Shown here piece by piece: positions 35,408-47,200 of a DNA stretch of 64,000 bases; position 1 is the stretch's first letter; each line of letters begins with the position of its first letter. The translations under genes and the position numbers were made by a program. The stretch lies in the NCBI GenBank assembly GCA_964017195.1, contig OZ024900.1, positions 27,025,929 to 27,089,928 of the forward strand, in the 5' to 3' direction. The notes under the pieces are model-generated. The model saw only the letters and a list, made by a program, of their open reading frames with translations, was not told the origin of the DNA and made no database searches. Source of the DNA: Siderastrea radians (lineage: Eukaryota; Cnidaria; Anthozoa; Scleractinia; Rhizangiidae).

Positions 35408-37389
35408 CTGTCGTGTCAATAAGAGTTTTGTTCTAAAAGTTTTTTTTTTTCAGTGTTTAGGCTGGGTTCGGTTAGCTTACATGTAAGGCGAGGATCTGTG
35501 GAAAATTAAAGTTGATTTGATTGGAAAACTTAAGCAGACTACTTTGTCTCGTTTCCGACATCGAGTTGATGAAATCACTTTCTAGCTGCAATGTTTCACC
35601 ATTGTTACATTGATGTCAACTCAAGAGGTCAGTAGGTAACCGCAGAGTTAGTTGCTAGTAGGCCCTCAACCAATATTTAAATCCAATTTTTTTTAACAAT
35701 TTGACTTACCAATTCTACCAAACACAAGCATAAGATGGCCATTCATATTCACGTAACTGAAATAAAAGTGAATCACATAGCTAACAAAACTACTGTTGTT
35801 TGATGGATATCCCAAAGGCATTTGAAATATGTCGCAGTTATTAAGTGAATGAGGTCTATCTGATAAGATACATACCCTTGTACGCAAAAACAAAGCACAG
35901 TGTTTTCCCAAGGGTTATTTTTAAAAACGTGCTACGGTTTTGTACAGATTTATATGCTTCTGATGTATTTGTTTTAAGACAAAAAACAGGACAAAGCTGT
36001 GAGTGAACAATTTGACTGCATTTTTCTTTCTTTTGCTATAACTTTGTGTTCAAAAACTACGCAATTGTGATTGCTGAAGCTTCAGATTACTCGCCATCAC
36101 AAGCCTCTTCGTCTTTGCATGGTGAAATCATGTTTCTCGTCGGCCCAATGTCAAACAAACAACTTAAATCGTAACACAAAGGCAAAAAATCTATTCATTT
36201 CCTTAGTACCGAATTTTCTCCATTTTTTAGAAACACCTGAAACACCGAGCCTTGAATGCATGTAAACCAAGTTCAAATTAACCATGAGTTAATAAATGCC
36301 GGCCCCCACTGTCTATCATGTTTATTCGATGCTAGCATGGAAAATTTGTTTAAGTAATTTAAATTAAACTCCTCTTTATTTACCGTATTAATCGAGCGGC
36401 ATCAATATCATTTTTATTTTCAAGCGTGTTGTCTTACAACAATTTGAAGACTTATAATGTCAACATACTTAACAACATTCTGTTACAATTTTCTCACCCG
36501 CCCCCGCCCGCCCCGCTCCGCCATCCCTGATTCCACGCATTTCAACTTTAAGAATCTTCACACTTTGCTTGATTGAAACAAGAAATTAACTTGTTAACAC
36601 ACAGACATAAACATTTTCCATAAAGTATCCAAAATGTAAAAAAAAAAAAAAAACAAACAAACATGTTTTCTTGTACAGTTTTCTATTTGAGTTAACTGAT
36701 AACAGAGATAAGCCGCAAATAGGCGACAATGTTTAGAAAAGCCGGGTTATTGAAAGTGCTACCATTTTGTGTGATATGGATTTTTGTTTTTGATGTTAAC
36801 ACCAAAAAGCGGACAAACCTTGGAGAGTTGTGACTGAACAATTTGATTGCATTTTTCTTTCTTTTGCCATTAACTTCTGTTCGATGAGCCACACAATAAA
36901 AACAACATGAAGCACACATAAACTAACAACCACCAAAAACACAGCGACAATCCTTTTATTGTTTGAGTTTATGACACTAATAAATGATGCAACTTTTCCT
37001 TCACCAATCCCAAAGAGTTGCCATTTTAAAACTCTATAACTCATCAATTGACACACTCCAGATATCAAACTTTACTACCTACTCACAAAACTCCCACAAT
37101 GCGCAACATGATAAGAGAATACGATATAAAGCACTCAAACATGACCTTTTTTCTCACACATGTTGTAAAAATGATGTTGTCATCTTCCTATTCGCCACAA
37201 CTAAGCATAATTTAAAAAAAGCCTTTTCCCCAGAATCAAGCAGTTTTTTACAAAATTTCACAATTGTCGCACTCAATACCATCAACGAAAGCTATATTAC
37301 TCACCCTACATCACTGTAAATTGGGCCCGGATTCTCCCTGACATACTAACGTGAGGTACTACTATATCGTTCGTGATCTCTCAACAATA
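35408..37389. other. No gene recognised
   Basis: AT-rich. It contains a poly-A tract at 36638-36653, a C-rich stretch at 36494-36521, and partly repeated segments sharing CATTTTTCTTTCTTTTGC (36017 and 36849). A possible 47-base splice-flanked exon (35756-35710, minus) is discussed under rejected items. Confidence 0.4.
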
Positions 37390-37926
37390 CACCCTTTTTT
37401 TATAAGAACGTCTAATTTTGCGGCTGAGGCTGAACCGAAACTGAATGTTCTTATTTTTTTCACGTTTTGAGCCTAAAATGTTCTTAGCATGTTCTTAAGT
37501 TACGTGGTATAGAAGTTCAGAAAACTGATATAAACGTGACCGGGAAACCTTAAAACGCCCATTGTGGGCTGTATCATGTCAAATTTCTTTGACATAGATG
37601 CTGTTGTTATTTTTTCTTGTTAGGAAAATTCACTTTATTACTCTTCCACAGTTGAGAAAGAAAGAAAATATAGCCTGAGCTCTACATTAAAAAAAAAAAA
37701 CAAAACAAAACAAAGAAAATGTCATTCGATAGAAATTTATGTTGTTTAATACTCGGGGTGTGTTTTTAGCTCGATGCAAAAACGGCTGCAGAGTTGTACA
37801 AAACTATGATTACCGTGCCTTGTCTCTTAGTCTCAGCTTGGGTACGTTCTTAGTATGTTCTTAAAATCTGGGTCAATTTCAGCCTCAACGTTCTTATAAA
37901 AAAAGTTCTTATAAAAAAAAATAGTG
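37390..37926. mobile_element. 537-bp TIR element with TA duplication, TATAAGAACG family
   Basis: The left end, CACC followed by a T-tract and ATAAGAACG then GGCTGAGGCTGAA, is mirrored at the right by TTCAGCCTCAACGTTCTTAT, then ATAAAAAAA tracts and GTG. TA flanks both ends. A single relic of the same end is at about 24593-24641. Subrepeats GTTCTTAGNATGTTCTTAA lie inside both halves. Confidence 0.6.
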
Positions 37927-40299
37927 TACTTTCATGACTAAAAGCAGCCTCTCGCGAGGTCAACACCAAAAACACTTACGTAATCCTGAACGAGCAATTC
38001 AAACATATTTTAAAAGCTTATCTACCAAATCTGAAAATCTTCAAATGCTTTACGCGCTCAGTAACACAAATATGACATTTTTTTGTTCTTTTTTCCCTCT
38101 CCTACGCTCAAAACACTATTTTTCTTCCTGTTGTTATAAACTCGACTTACTTCCACCATAATCGTTGACTATTGTATACTGCTAACAGAAGAAAATAGCA
38201 CATTCCATTCATATTTCTATCTTCTAAGAATGGTTTACAAGGAATGCACTCAGTCCCGTAATATATACGCATCGTGTCGTCATGACGACACGAGCGAAAC
38301 ATAGGCACGCAATGCGCGCAGAGCCAATGACGTTTTTTTTCACAATATGATAAAATTTATCCTGACAGCCTATGGGACTTTACATCTCCGGTAAGTCTCC
38401 CCTAACCCCTCAGCCCCAACCCCCCCACCACCACCACCACCACCAAAAAGATCTTGTGGTTATCCACTATAAAACCTGGTAATGATTGAGCAGCGTGACT
38501 ACGCGGAGTAAAGAAACCGAAGAAAGCTCTTTATTTCACGGTTCTTCAAAGAACAGAGACAAAAACAAGTAAACTTAAACTTAAACTCGCCGTCGAAAAA
38601 TATTGCATACATAATTTAGGCAAAGATCAGTGGAAAGTTAACAATTTTACTTCAGAAATAAACGCAAGTTGCAGTTGAACCTTTTAATTTCTTACTTCTA
38701 CCGGCGAATATCCAATACTTTTCAGTGCTCATAAACGGTCAACTTTCTAAAGGGTGCCGTTTTGACGCTCTGCGAAATTTGCGTGACACGCGACTCGCTT
38801 TACTTTGTTTAATTTGTAAGGTTTCAGTCAACCACTTACGTTCTTAGTACATTGTATTGTCAAAACAGGAGTCTGCCATCAAACGGCGTTTCTTGTATCC
38901 ACAATATTTTCGTTCGAAATCGGTTTGAACTAGCGTTTATAATCACGACTGAAATAGTTTTGCAACTATATTTATTTCCCCTGTTGATTGAAGTTGCTTG
39001 CTTTGTAATCAAGTCGGCTATAACAATTTTCGTCTTTTCGCTTCACAAATCGACCAAAGTATGTTTACATTTGTAACTTTCCCACGGTACAAAGTTATTT
39101 TTAGCGCACGTGTTTATTTTGAGTCTCAACCTACAGCCGAATAAATTTCGTTTGAACAGTACGAAAATGTTCAAATTCAGCTCGCTTTCCAGTAGATCCA
39201 ACAGGTCTCTACTAGAATGCTTTGTCGCATATCTGTTGTTGTTAATCTTTCGGTACTGTTTCGGTCGGTTCGAGATGTTTTAAGTGTTGCGTTAGATTCC
39301 TACGACTGAAATTACAGCTGTCAACTATGCAAATTTGCTCAACATACGCTTTACACTTTGAGCTATGAATAACCCCGAAATATATAACGTTTAGTATCTT
39401 GTAAAGATTTTAGTACATCCATCCTCTAATTTCTTGATCACCACTGTGACTTGGATTTTAATACTAGTTTCATTCACGTTTTTCAGTTTTACGAATAGCT
39501 AGCAACAAGCCGCGCAATTTCCGATTTAGTTTTAAATGAGTTCATGTTTTATAACACGCACTCAAAAATGACACTGCAAATTTTAGATTCGCTGTTACCG
39601 AGAGATAATCCCGAAAAATTTTATGCTGTTTTACTCTAGTCTTTTTAACTTGGGCTTTAAATACTGTCTCTTTCACTGTTAATTAGGGATCGAAGTAACG
39701 TTAATTTCCACGTTCTGTTCATACAACATCTCAAATTGGCAAGTCCGTCTTGTATTTGCTGCTGTGGAAATTTGTACTTCAGTTAAGTAAACACAGGACT
39801 ACAACGCGAATAAAATCCTGCCAGACCTCACGTACACAAAACAGGCATTCGAAGTAGATCCACACTTGCGAATGCAAGACACTTCAAAGCCCGGGGGACG
39901 TACTCCTATAGTATAAGCTGTATGGGTTTGTGCCGCTGATAAGGTAAGAGTTTCAGTCTCCTGGTGCACACCCCCACCCATCGTCTCACAGAATATCCCC
40001 CCAGCCTCACAAATCGTAAGACAGACGTGTCTCACGTATCATATATATGCGTATATCGTTGATTTTTAGGCTCTGACAGTAGCCATATGACGTCACTAAC
40101 GTGACGTCATTGGCTAAAAAGGATCACATGGAAGTCCCGTGAAGTCACGCATGAGTGTCACGCAACTGTGATTCTGGACCTACAAACGGCTTGCACAAGG
40201 GTGTCAAGACTTGGACCAAGTAGGTTTCTACTACCTTTTTAAAGGCAAGTTTAAAATAGATTTACTAGACAGGATACAGGGCCATTTTTGAAGGCATTT
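37927..40299. other. No gene recognised; small repeats
   Basis: Contains a perfect 22-base palindrome (38272-38293), a (CCA)n tract at about 38418-38442, and a CCCGGGGGACGTACTCC repeat fragment at 39890-39940 related to 35085-35407. ORFs are short and anonymous. Confidence 0.4.
38272..38293. repeat. Perfect 22-base palindrome TCGTGTCGTCA/TGACGACACGA
   Basis: Eleven-base arms with no loop, centred on CATG. It could be a symmetrical protein-binding site or a MITE relic; nothing nearby decides. Confidence 0.8.
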
Positions 40300-41290
40300 A
40301 GATTTGGTGGCTCGTTTGGCTCGGCAGTGGATGAAAAGAACGAGAAATGAGTTATTTGAGCGTTAAGTGTTGGGTGTATAAGCTTATATGTGCTGGCTCG
40401 TTTGGCTCGTTTGGCTCGTTTGGCTCGTTTGGCTCGTCAGTGGATAAAAAGAACGAGAAATGAATTATTTGAGTGCTCAAGTGCTGGATGTATATACATG
40501 TATGTGGTGGCTTGTTTGGCTTGTTTGGCTCGTTTGGCTCGGCAGTGGATAAAAAGAACGAGAAATGCATTATTTGAACGCTAAGTGTTGTGCGTATACT
40601 GATATGTGGTGGCTCCTTTGGCTCGTTTGGCTCGGCAGTGGATAAAAAGAACGAGAAATGAATTATTTGAACGCTAATGCGCCGATCAATTCGAAAGTTC
40701 AACATCCCCCCCCCCCGGGCAACCCCCCGGGCATTTGAACTTTTGAAGATTGGCTTGTTCAAATTCCCTCCCCTCGGGGCAAAAAAGCTGTTCAAATGCC
40801 CCACCAATTAGTACTGAACTACCTCTCCTCAAAGACAAATTTCGTCCTCAATCAAACACTTTACACGCCTTTTTGAGAGATATATGCCGTAATGACACCT
40901 TCAAACTTCTTTTACAGACCCTTTTGATAGAGTTATTCACTGACAAAGGCGAAATTCTATCTTGTGAATCCGTCAAACCCTGCAAAAACTGAAAAAAACT
41001 CACGGACGTATTACCTCAGAACAAGAGATAAATCCGGTTCAAATTCCCCACCCTTCCAACGCAACGTTCAAATTCCCCCCTCCCCGGGCACGATCCACAG
41101 TCAAATGCCCGGGGTATGCCCGGGGGGGGGGGGGTGTTGAAGTTTCGAATTGATCGGCGCATAAGTGTTGTACGTATATATGTGGTGGCTTGTTTGGCTC
41201 GCCAGTGGATAAAAAGAACGAGAAATGAAATGAAATGTTGGGTGTATGTAACTTATGTGGTGGTTCGTTTGGCTCGGCAGTGAGCAAACG
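40300..41290. repeat. Tandem array with TTTGGCTCG runs, about 100-bp units
   Basis: About six units each contain TGGCTCG(TTTGGCTCG)1-5, GCAGTGGATAAAAAGAACGA, GAAATGAATTATTTGA, ACGCTAAGTGTTG and TGTATA..ATGTGGTGG. The nine-base TTTGGCTCG varies in number between units. One unit is split by element B (40678-41161). The right end turns into inverted CGAGCCAAACGAGCC at about 41287-41303. Confidence 0.9.
40678..41161. mobile_element. C-tract TIR element B (484 bp), TAA target duplication
   Basis: The inverted ends TGCGCCGATCAATTCGAAA, then a C-tract, are matched by the complement at the right. TAA flanks both sides (40675-40677, 41162-41164). The undisturbed neighbouring unit reads GAACGCTAAGTGTTG (40577-40591), which is the empty site, so the limits are certain. 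Subterminal repeats are of the form CCCGGGCATTTGAA and GTTCAAATKCCCC. No credible protein: an 80-codon ORF (40750-40992) has no known motif. Confidence 0.92.
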
Positions 41291-43960
41291 AGCCAAACGA
41301 GCCAGCTCGTTTGGAGATGTGCATAAGTGGCCCTGCATTCTGTAGTTTAGCCCAGCAGGAGGCATTCTGTAGTTTAGCCCAGCATACATTGAGACGCATT
41401 GATCGTGAACAATTTTAGGATACCCAGTCACTTATTTGGGCTTACGTAAGTCTGCGCGCTTTGTAGAACAAAGCAGATAAAAAACAAAAGGGTCACTCGG
41501 GTTTTCTATAGTTTAATTTGCAAATGGTGCAAGCTAGTTATCAGCCTTACTACAGTCATTTAATCGACCGATTTCCTGCATTGTACTGATCTGACAAAGT
41601 GACCTTCAATGGAAGTGTCACTCATTGCTCGGGTTTTGGGCATTACAGTAAGCTTTATATAATTAAAACACGACACGTATTTTGATGGTTTTGCACCGTT
41701 ATGAATTTCTTTGTAGGGATAACTTGATCAATGACTTCGCGCAATTAATTAGTTAATGATGGGTAATTAGCCATTTACTTGTGATCTTTTATGTGGCCTT
41801 TTCAGGGCACGTCAGCAATTAATTAACATGTACCGCGATTTATTAAATACACTGGAACAGTTGGCCAGTTGAACTGTCTAGTGGATTAAATGACAAAGGC
41901 ACTTATAATTGGCCAGTTTAAATTAAACATCATTATTTCGTCTTCTGAGTTACCAGGTACTTCCGCGCTGTTTTTCCTACGCTGTGATCCTCCTTCTTAT
42001 TTGTAGGCCATTTGACTGTAGTTCCCTATTAATACAACCACCCTGAATATGTTTGTCCTGTACTGTGTGTAGGGAGTGGGGTTTAATTCCCCAGTGACCT
42101 TTGATGTGCTGGTGCACCTCCCGTTTGAAGTGAACCCGTTTGGGATGAGTCTGTCTGTCTGGCAGCATTGCACTCACCCTATAGCTACTGAGGCCCGGCC
42201 ACTCACCTTAACCTGGACCTTAAACATAAAATACAACGACCTCGATAATACGACAAACATTTTCTTTTCTGATAAAGTACTCATGGATCACACGTTATTA
42301 ACAAGGTTCGCTGTAAGTGTCATTGGAATGACATATTACTAATTAGTCATCAATATCAATGGCATGCTATTTTATGTGTGCTAGGTTTTAACCTATACTT
42401 AGAACTTCAACTTTAATATCGATAAAAAAAGTGGAAAATGAGGGTGGAGGATTCAGGACTGGGGATCAGGGATCTAGGAGCAAGGATCATAAAAATTTAA
42501 AAAACAAAAGCTCATTAATAAACATTCATATTTTTGCCAGGGCAATTGTTACAAACGTACTCAAGGGAGATTTAAGGATTAAAATCGTGACATGGCTTAG
42601 TTCCAGATCACTCGTAGTTAGCAGTTCACACGTTCAATGTATCTGAGATATTTATCAAGATAATGAACAGTCTACTGCTCCTGCTTACATTTCTCAAAAG
42701 CCGTGAAACTTTACAGGCCGATTTCGGGTATGAAAGTTTTACATTGTATCTAATTAAAACAAAGCATTTTGTAAAGTTAACATGAAACTTTGCTATAAGT
42801 TTAACATGACCGAGCTATCTCAAACACATGTTAATCTAAAATAACAGCATTGTTGAATAAATGGCTGACAATTATTTTTAGAAATGTAATGATTCTTTGA
42901 TTCAGGAGCTCAAAAGTTTTCAGAGCTTACGAGAAACACACACCAATTATTTCTTAGGTCAGCTAAGAACACAAGCCAAGGAATGCACAGCTTGGGAACA
43001 GTTCTTCCTGGGTTTGCTACATTATTTTTCTCCATTGCATTTGCGTAAAAATCACGATTCATTGTTTATATCACATTACCTGATTACTTCACACTTTCAG
43101 TGGGTTCTTTTGATCATCATCAACCCTTGGGTTAGCCTACATGCCAATGTCCACTTTTTCTTTCTTTTCTTTTTTTTCAGAAAAAGGAATGTCTGTGGTG
43201 CAGTCAGGCATAATAAGTTAAATTAGCATAAAAGCTTTCATGAGCATTAGAAATGAGAAATAACCATTAGGCAATAAATCAGGTAAAAACCATAAGCCAT
43301 TTAGGCAATAAACATATCAGTGAATGAGTGGTAAATGACACAATAGGTGATCCATCACAGCCATGATTTAAATCAATTTAAAAGCTAAAAAAATTTGTAT
43401 TTTTGGCTGAACCCAATTACAGGTAGTCAGATATAACTCCTGACAACTTACACTTGAGATCACGGTGACTTTCTATAGGACATTCATTTTAAGATTGAAG
43501 TTTTAACATACTGATGAACCTAATGAATCATGCTGAACAAGTATATGCTTATAAATTCTAAATAACCAAGAAACTAGCATGTTAAGTGGTTAAGTGTGTA
43601 CATGCAAGGTAACTATTATAATAGCAATTATATATAGGGATAGAAAATTAACACCTTAAATGGTTATCAACTTGTCAATGTTCTATCACTATGCTACACT
43701 ATGTAACTCCCTTAGAGTTCATTGGGTGTGGACTGACATGCCAATGGTTCACTTAACAAGTTATAGTCGCAGTAAAAGAACTTTTGGAAAGGGAAGTCAA
43801 CATATAAAACTCTACTATGACAGAAATGGTTAATTAATTCACTAATTTAGTTATTTATGTAGTTTTAATTTTCAGATTGCTGATCTCTGGCAGTTTCATC
43901 TGGTCTGGATATAGCCCTGGGTCAATCATACTTTTTTTAAATGTAATTAATATTTAATAG
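41291..43960. other. Upstream region of the ABCG2-like gene, no coding exon seen
   Basis: AT-rich. Contains a GGGGATCAGGGATC stretch (42461-42474) like that in the hAT-like MITE at 25584. An untranslated first exon is expected, because the first coding exon begins after an acceptor, but it could not be located. Confidence 0.4.
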
Positions 43961-44217
43961 GAAAGAGACATGACAGACAATGGGAGGACACCATTGTTAC
44001 AGGCAAAGGAAAACTCATTTGAAAACCAGGGTGAAGAAGAGGATAATTCAGGGGCTATGTATAAACATGCCAGTAATTCAACAATCAGCCGGTCATTTTC
44101 AGCTGAATCAGGTCAATTTGGAGATGGAGCAGTGATTTCATATCATGACATTTGTTACTCAATTGAGACCAAAGAGAAAGGAGTAAGGAGAGAAAAGCAA
44201 ATCATCAAAAATCTCAG
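43961..44217 (+). CDS. ABCG2-like exon with start codon
   Basis: After TATTTAATAG, nine untranslated bases precede ATG at 43970. It encodes a Ser/Glu-rich leader and the first beta strand of the ATPase domain ([14 protein letters not shown], as in human GAVLSFHNICYRV). It ends at AATCTCAG before GTGGGA, phase 2. The open frame running on to 44317 enters a MITE and is not coding. Confidence 0.88.
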
Positions 44218-47200
44218 GTGGGAGCTATCAGTTTCAATGGTATTACTCCGGACACAGGTAGCCCAAGCTCACCATGTATATATCAAAACGCTTCAAATCA
44301 CCCCAAAAGACCATTAAATAGCAAGTAATATAACACAGAAACAAGGTGAACCATTTATTATTGTGAATTATTTCGCATTTATGCATGGCAGTTAAAGTGT
44401 ATTTGCTGCATTTTTCACACAAACTCTTATATTTTGCCGAGGTCCTAATATATGGAAAATGGAACAGGCTAATATATGCGCTCCTCTCATGGTGAGCTTG
44501 GGCTACCTGTACTCCAGAGAAGATCTAAATTAAGCCTTGGTAAAACTGGATGACAAGAACTAATAATTGCATCAACTGATGCTGTCACATGCTATTATGT
44601 GATGACCTGCATTCACTTTGATCAAGTTTAAATTTGCACACAAATTTAGATGGCACAATAATTTATTGTCAGTTGAATGCAAACTGGTCTCTGCAGTAGC
44701 GCTTTCTTTGATTGTGCCAGAGCCATGCAGGGACATGTAGTTTATATTTTAACAATCATTTTAACTCAGGACAGGGCTTCAAGGGTGTAACAAACTGTTT
44801 GTCACTTTTTAGGTCAGAACTGACTGTTTTTGCTTACAAGTGACCTAGTTTGCAGAATTCGGGCATTAAAAGCAGTTATTTGTAGTGTTCTATAATTGTT
44901 GAGTCTATTTCCCTTTCATGTAAGCAGAGCATTTTTTGGAGAAGATGCTAGTACTTTTGGTTTATTTTAGTATTTGTCATCATGGTACTGGCATTTATTT
45001 GACCCATCACATATTTGGTGTGGTGTATTTGGTGCTTCAATTGCCATCATTCATACTTTTTTATTGTCATGAAAAAAAGGTGGTCACTGTTTATCGTGGT
45101 AAATGCAATAAAGAGTATAATTGTTTGTCTCACAATGTGGTCACTTGTGTTGTAGATCATGAAGTTTCCATTGCTTACTGCTGGTCTTCATCAGACAATG
45201 AGGTCGACTGAATACGCATGACCATGTGTACCACAATGGTTGGCTATCCACATAAGGCCTGACCCAGATAACTTCAACAGGGATAATGGTATTGAAATTC
45301 CTGACGTGTAAATACGAACGATCAAGAAACGCAATACAAAGTCCTCCCAGGAAACAACTTCTCACTGGAACAATGAGGATCGAAACCCACCAATCACAGC
45401 CAACCATAGTGATACATATGGTGATGTGTAATGCATGCGTCAATTCCAGCTGCAGCCATCCCCCCCCAGGCAACTGTGGGGCATTTGCACGCCTTGTCAG
45501 TCCTGGGGGTGGGGTATTAGCAAATTTGATGTGGCCTGGGGGTTGGGCATTTGCCTAACCCGGGGAAACCCCCCGGGATTTTGTCATGCATGTGGCTTCC
45601 GACTTGAAATCTAAACATGAAGGATTTTATCGGAAAGGACTAGCAGTTTGTCACAGATTGGCTTGTCTGTCAAAGTTGAGGACGGGACAAACTTGTGGAC
45701 GTTTTCAATTTTATGCACTTCTAATCATGATTGCTTATCAAGGCACAACTTGAGCTATCGGGACAATCAATGTGAATCGACGTATGTAGGCCTTTTTGAT
45801 CAACGATTTTATAATTAGAATTTAGTTGCGATGATTCTAAAACTATATTGATCAATTATTAAATTCTAAACATGTTTATAGGGATTGTCATTTACGTTTG
45901 CATATTATTAAAATATTCAGTCAACAGATGACTTTACAACAGACTATTTTATACTATGTCAAGATATTCAGGGGTGGATTTAGGGGGTGGGGGTGGATTG
46001 GGTGGCTCACCACCCTCCCCCACTACATTGGGCAAAAAATAGAAGTAAACACATTGAAATAGAAAATACGTACATGGAAACTGGAGTGGTGTTAAAAATA
46101 ATAATTATATGTTTACCCAGCCTTGCTAACAGCCACCCCCTTTCATAAATCCTGGATCTGCTCCTGATATTTTTACAAGTGAACTGTTTAAAACAATTAT
46201 TAGAAGAGGGAGAGGCAGGCCTACAGAAACGGAAAATCGCACATTTAAATGCTGAAAGTGGCACTATTGTGCAACGAATGAAAACTGCTGCAGTGTTGAT
46301 TGGGGAAGTACAATCCTGGGGACGGGGCATTTGCCCTCTTCCTACATCCTCACTGCGGGGCATTTGGCAACTTAAGTGTTCCACCCCTGGGAATTTGTCA
46401 TCCCCCCAAAAAATGCTTATGCCTGGGAGTTAGCCTGGGTGGGGGAGGGGCATGGGCGCGACTGGAATTGACTCATGCATAATCAGTCCGAAAATGGGGG
46501 ATCCACAACTCGAGTGACCACATGATGAGACAAACAATTACATGCTTTATTATTATTACGTTTTTTATTGTAGTATAACCCATAACAGTATGCACACTAC
46601 CAATCTCAGGCTTCTTGTTCAGTGGGCCGTTGCCACGAGACACTGTCTGGTGTATTTTTCATAGCTGTTCACTGTAACAAACTAAGAACCAGTAAAAAAA
46701 AGTCCAGTACCCCAAAAGAAAGAAGACATAGGACTCTGTGTACAAGATGGGCACACTACAGTACTAAACATGTATTGAAGTTACATTACTCTACACTACA
46801 TACACGTATGTGTCAATACGTGTATGCCAAAGAAAATTACATCAGTCACCACGGGAATCATGGAAATGTCGTACCCAGAGTTTGCAAATGACATGAAAGA
46901 AACTGGAATTGATTTGTTCTTCATTTGTATGTGTTCTTTATAATTTTCAGTGGCATTATGCAGCCAGGACTGAATGCTATACTAGGACCTACCGGAAGTG
47001 GTAAGACAACGTAAGTTCCAAAATTCATTCTCAGCAATACTATGTTATAAATTATTTAGAGCAAAGGAGGTGTAGTCGCATAGGACTTTTGTTTAGGAGA
47101 TGGGAGGGTCGGTGGTTTGAGGTGTGGTCCGTGCATCACGTGGTGTTTTCTTAGGCAATAAACTTTACTAGTAATGTGGGATGCTGTATAGCACTCTCAT

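Noticed and set aside
35710..35756. Possible minus-strand exon flanked by TTTATTTCAG and GTAAGT, reading YVNMNGHLMLVFGRI
   Set aside because: The splice sites look good, but the 15 residues match no family I recognise and no partner exon was found nearby.
44218..44317. Continuation of the first ABCG exon ORF to 44317
   Set aside because: The ABCG2 homology stops at the GTGGGA donor and resumes at 46951; the extension runs into a MITE.
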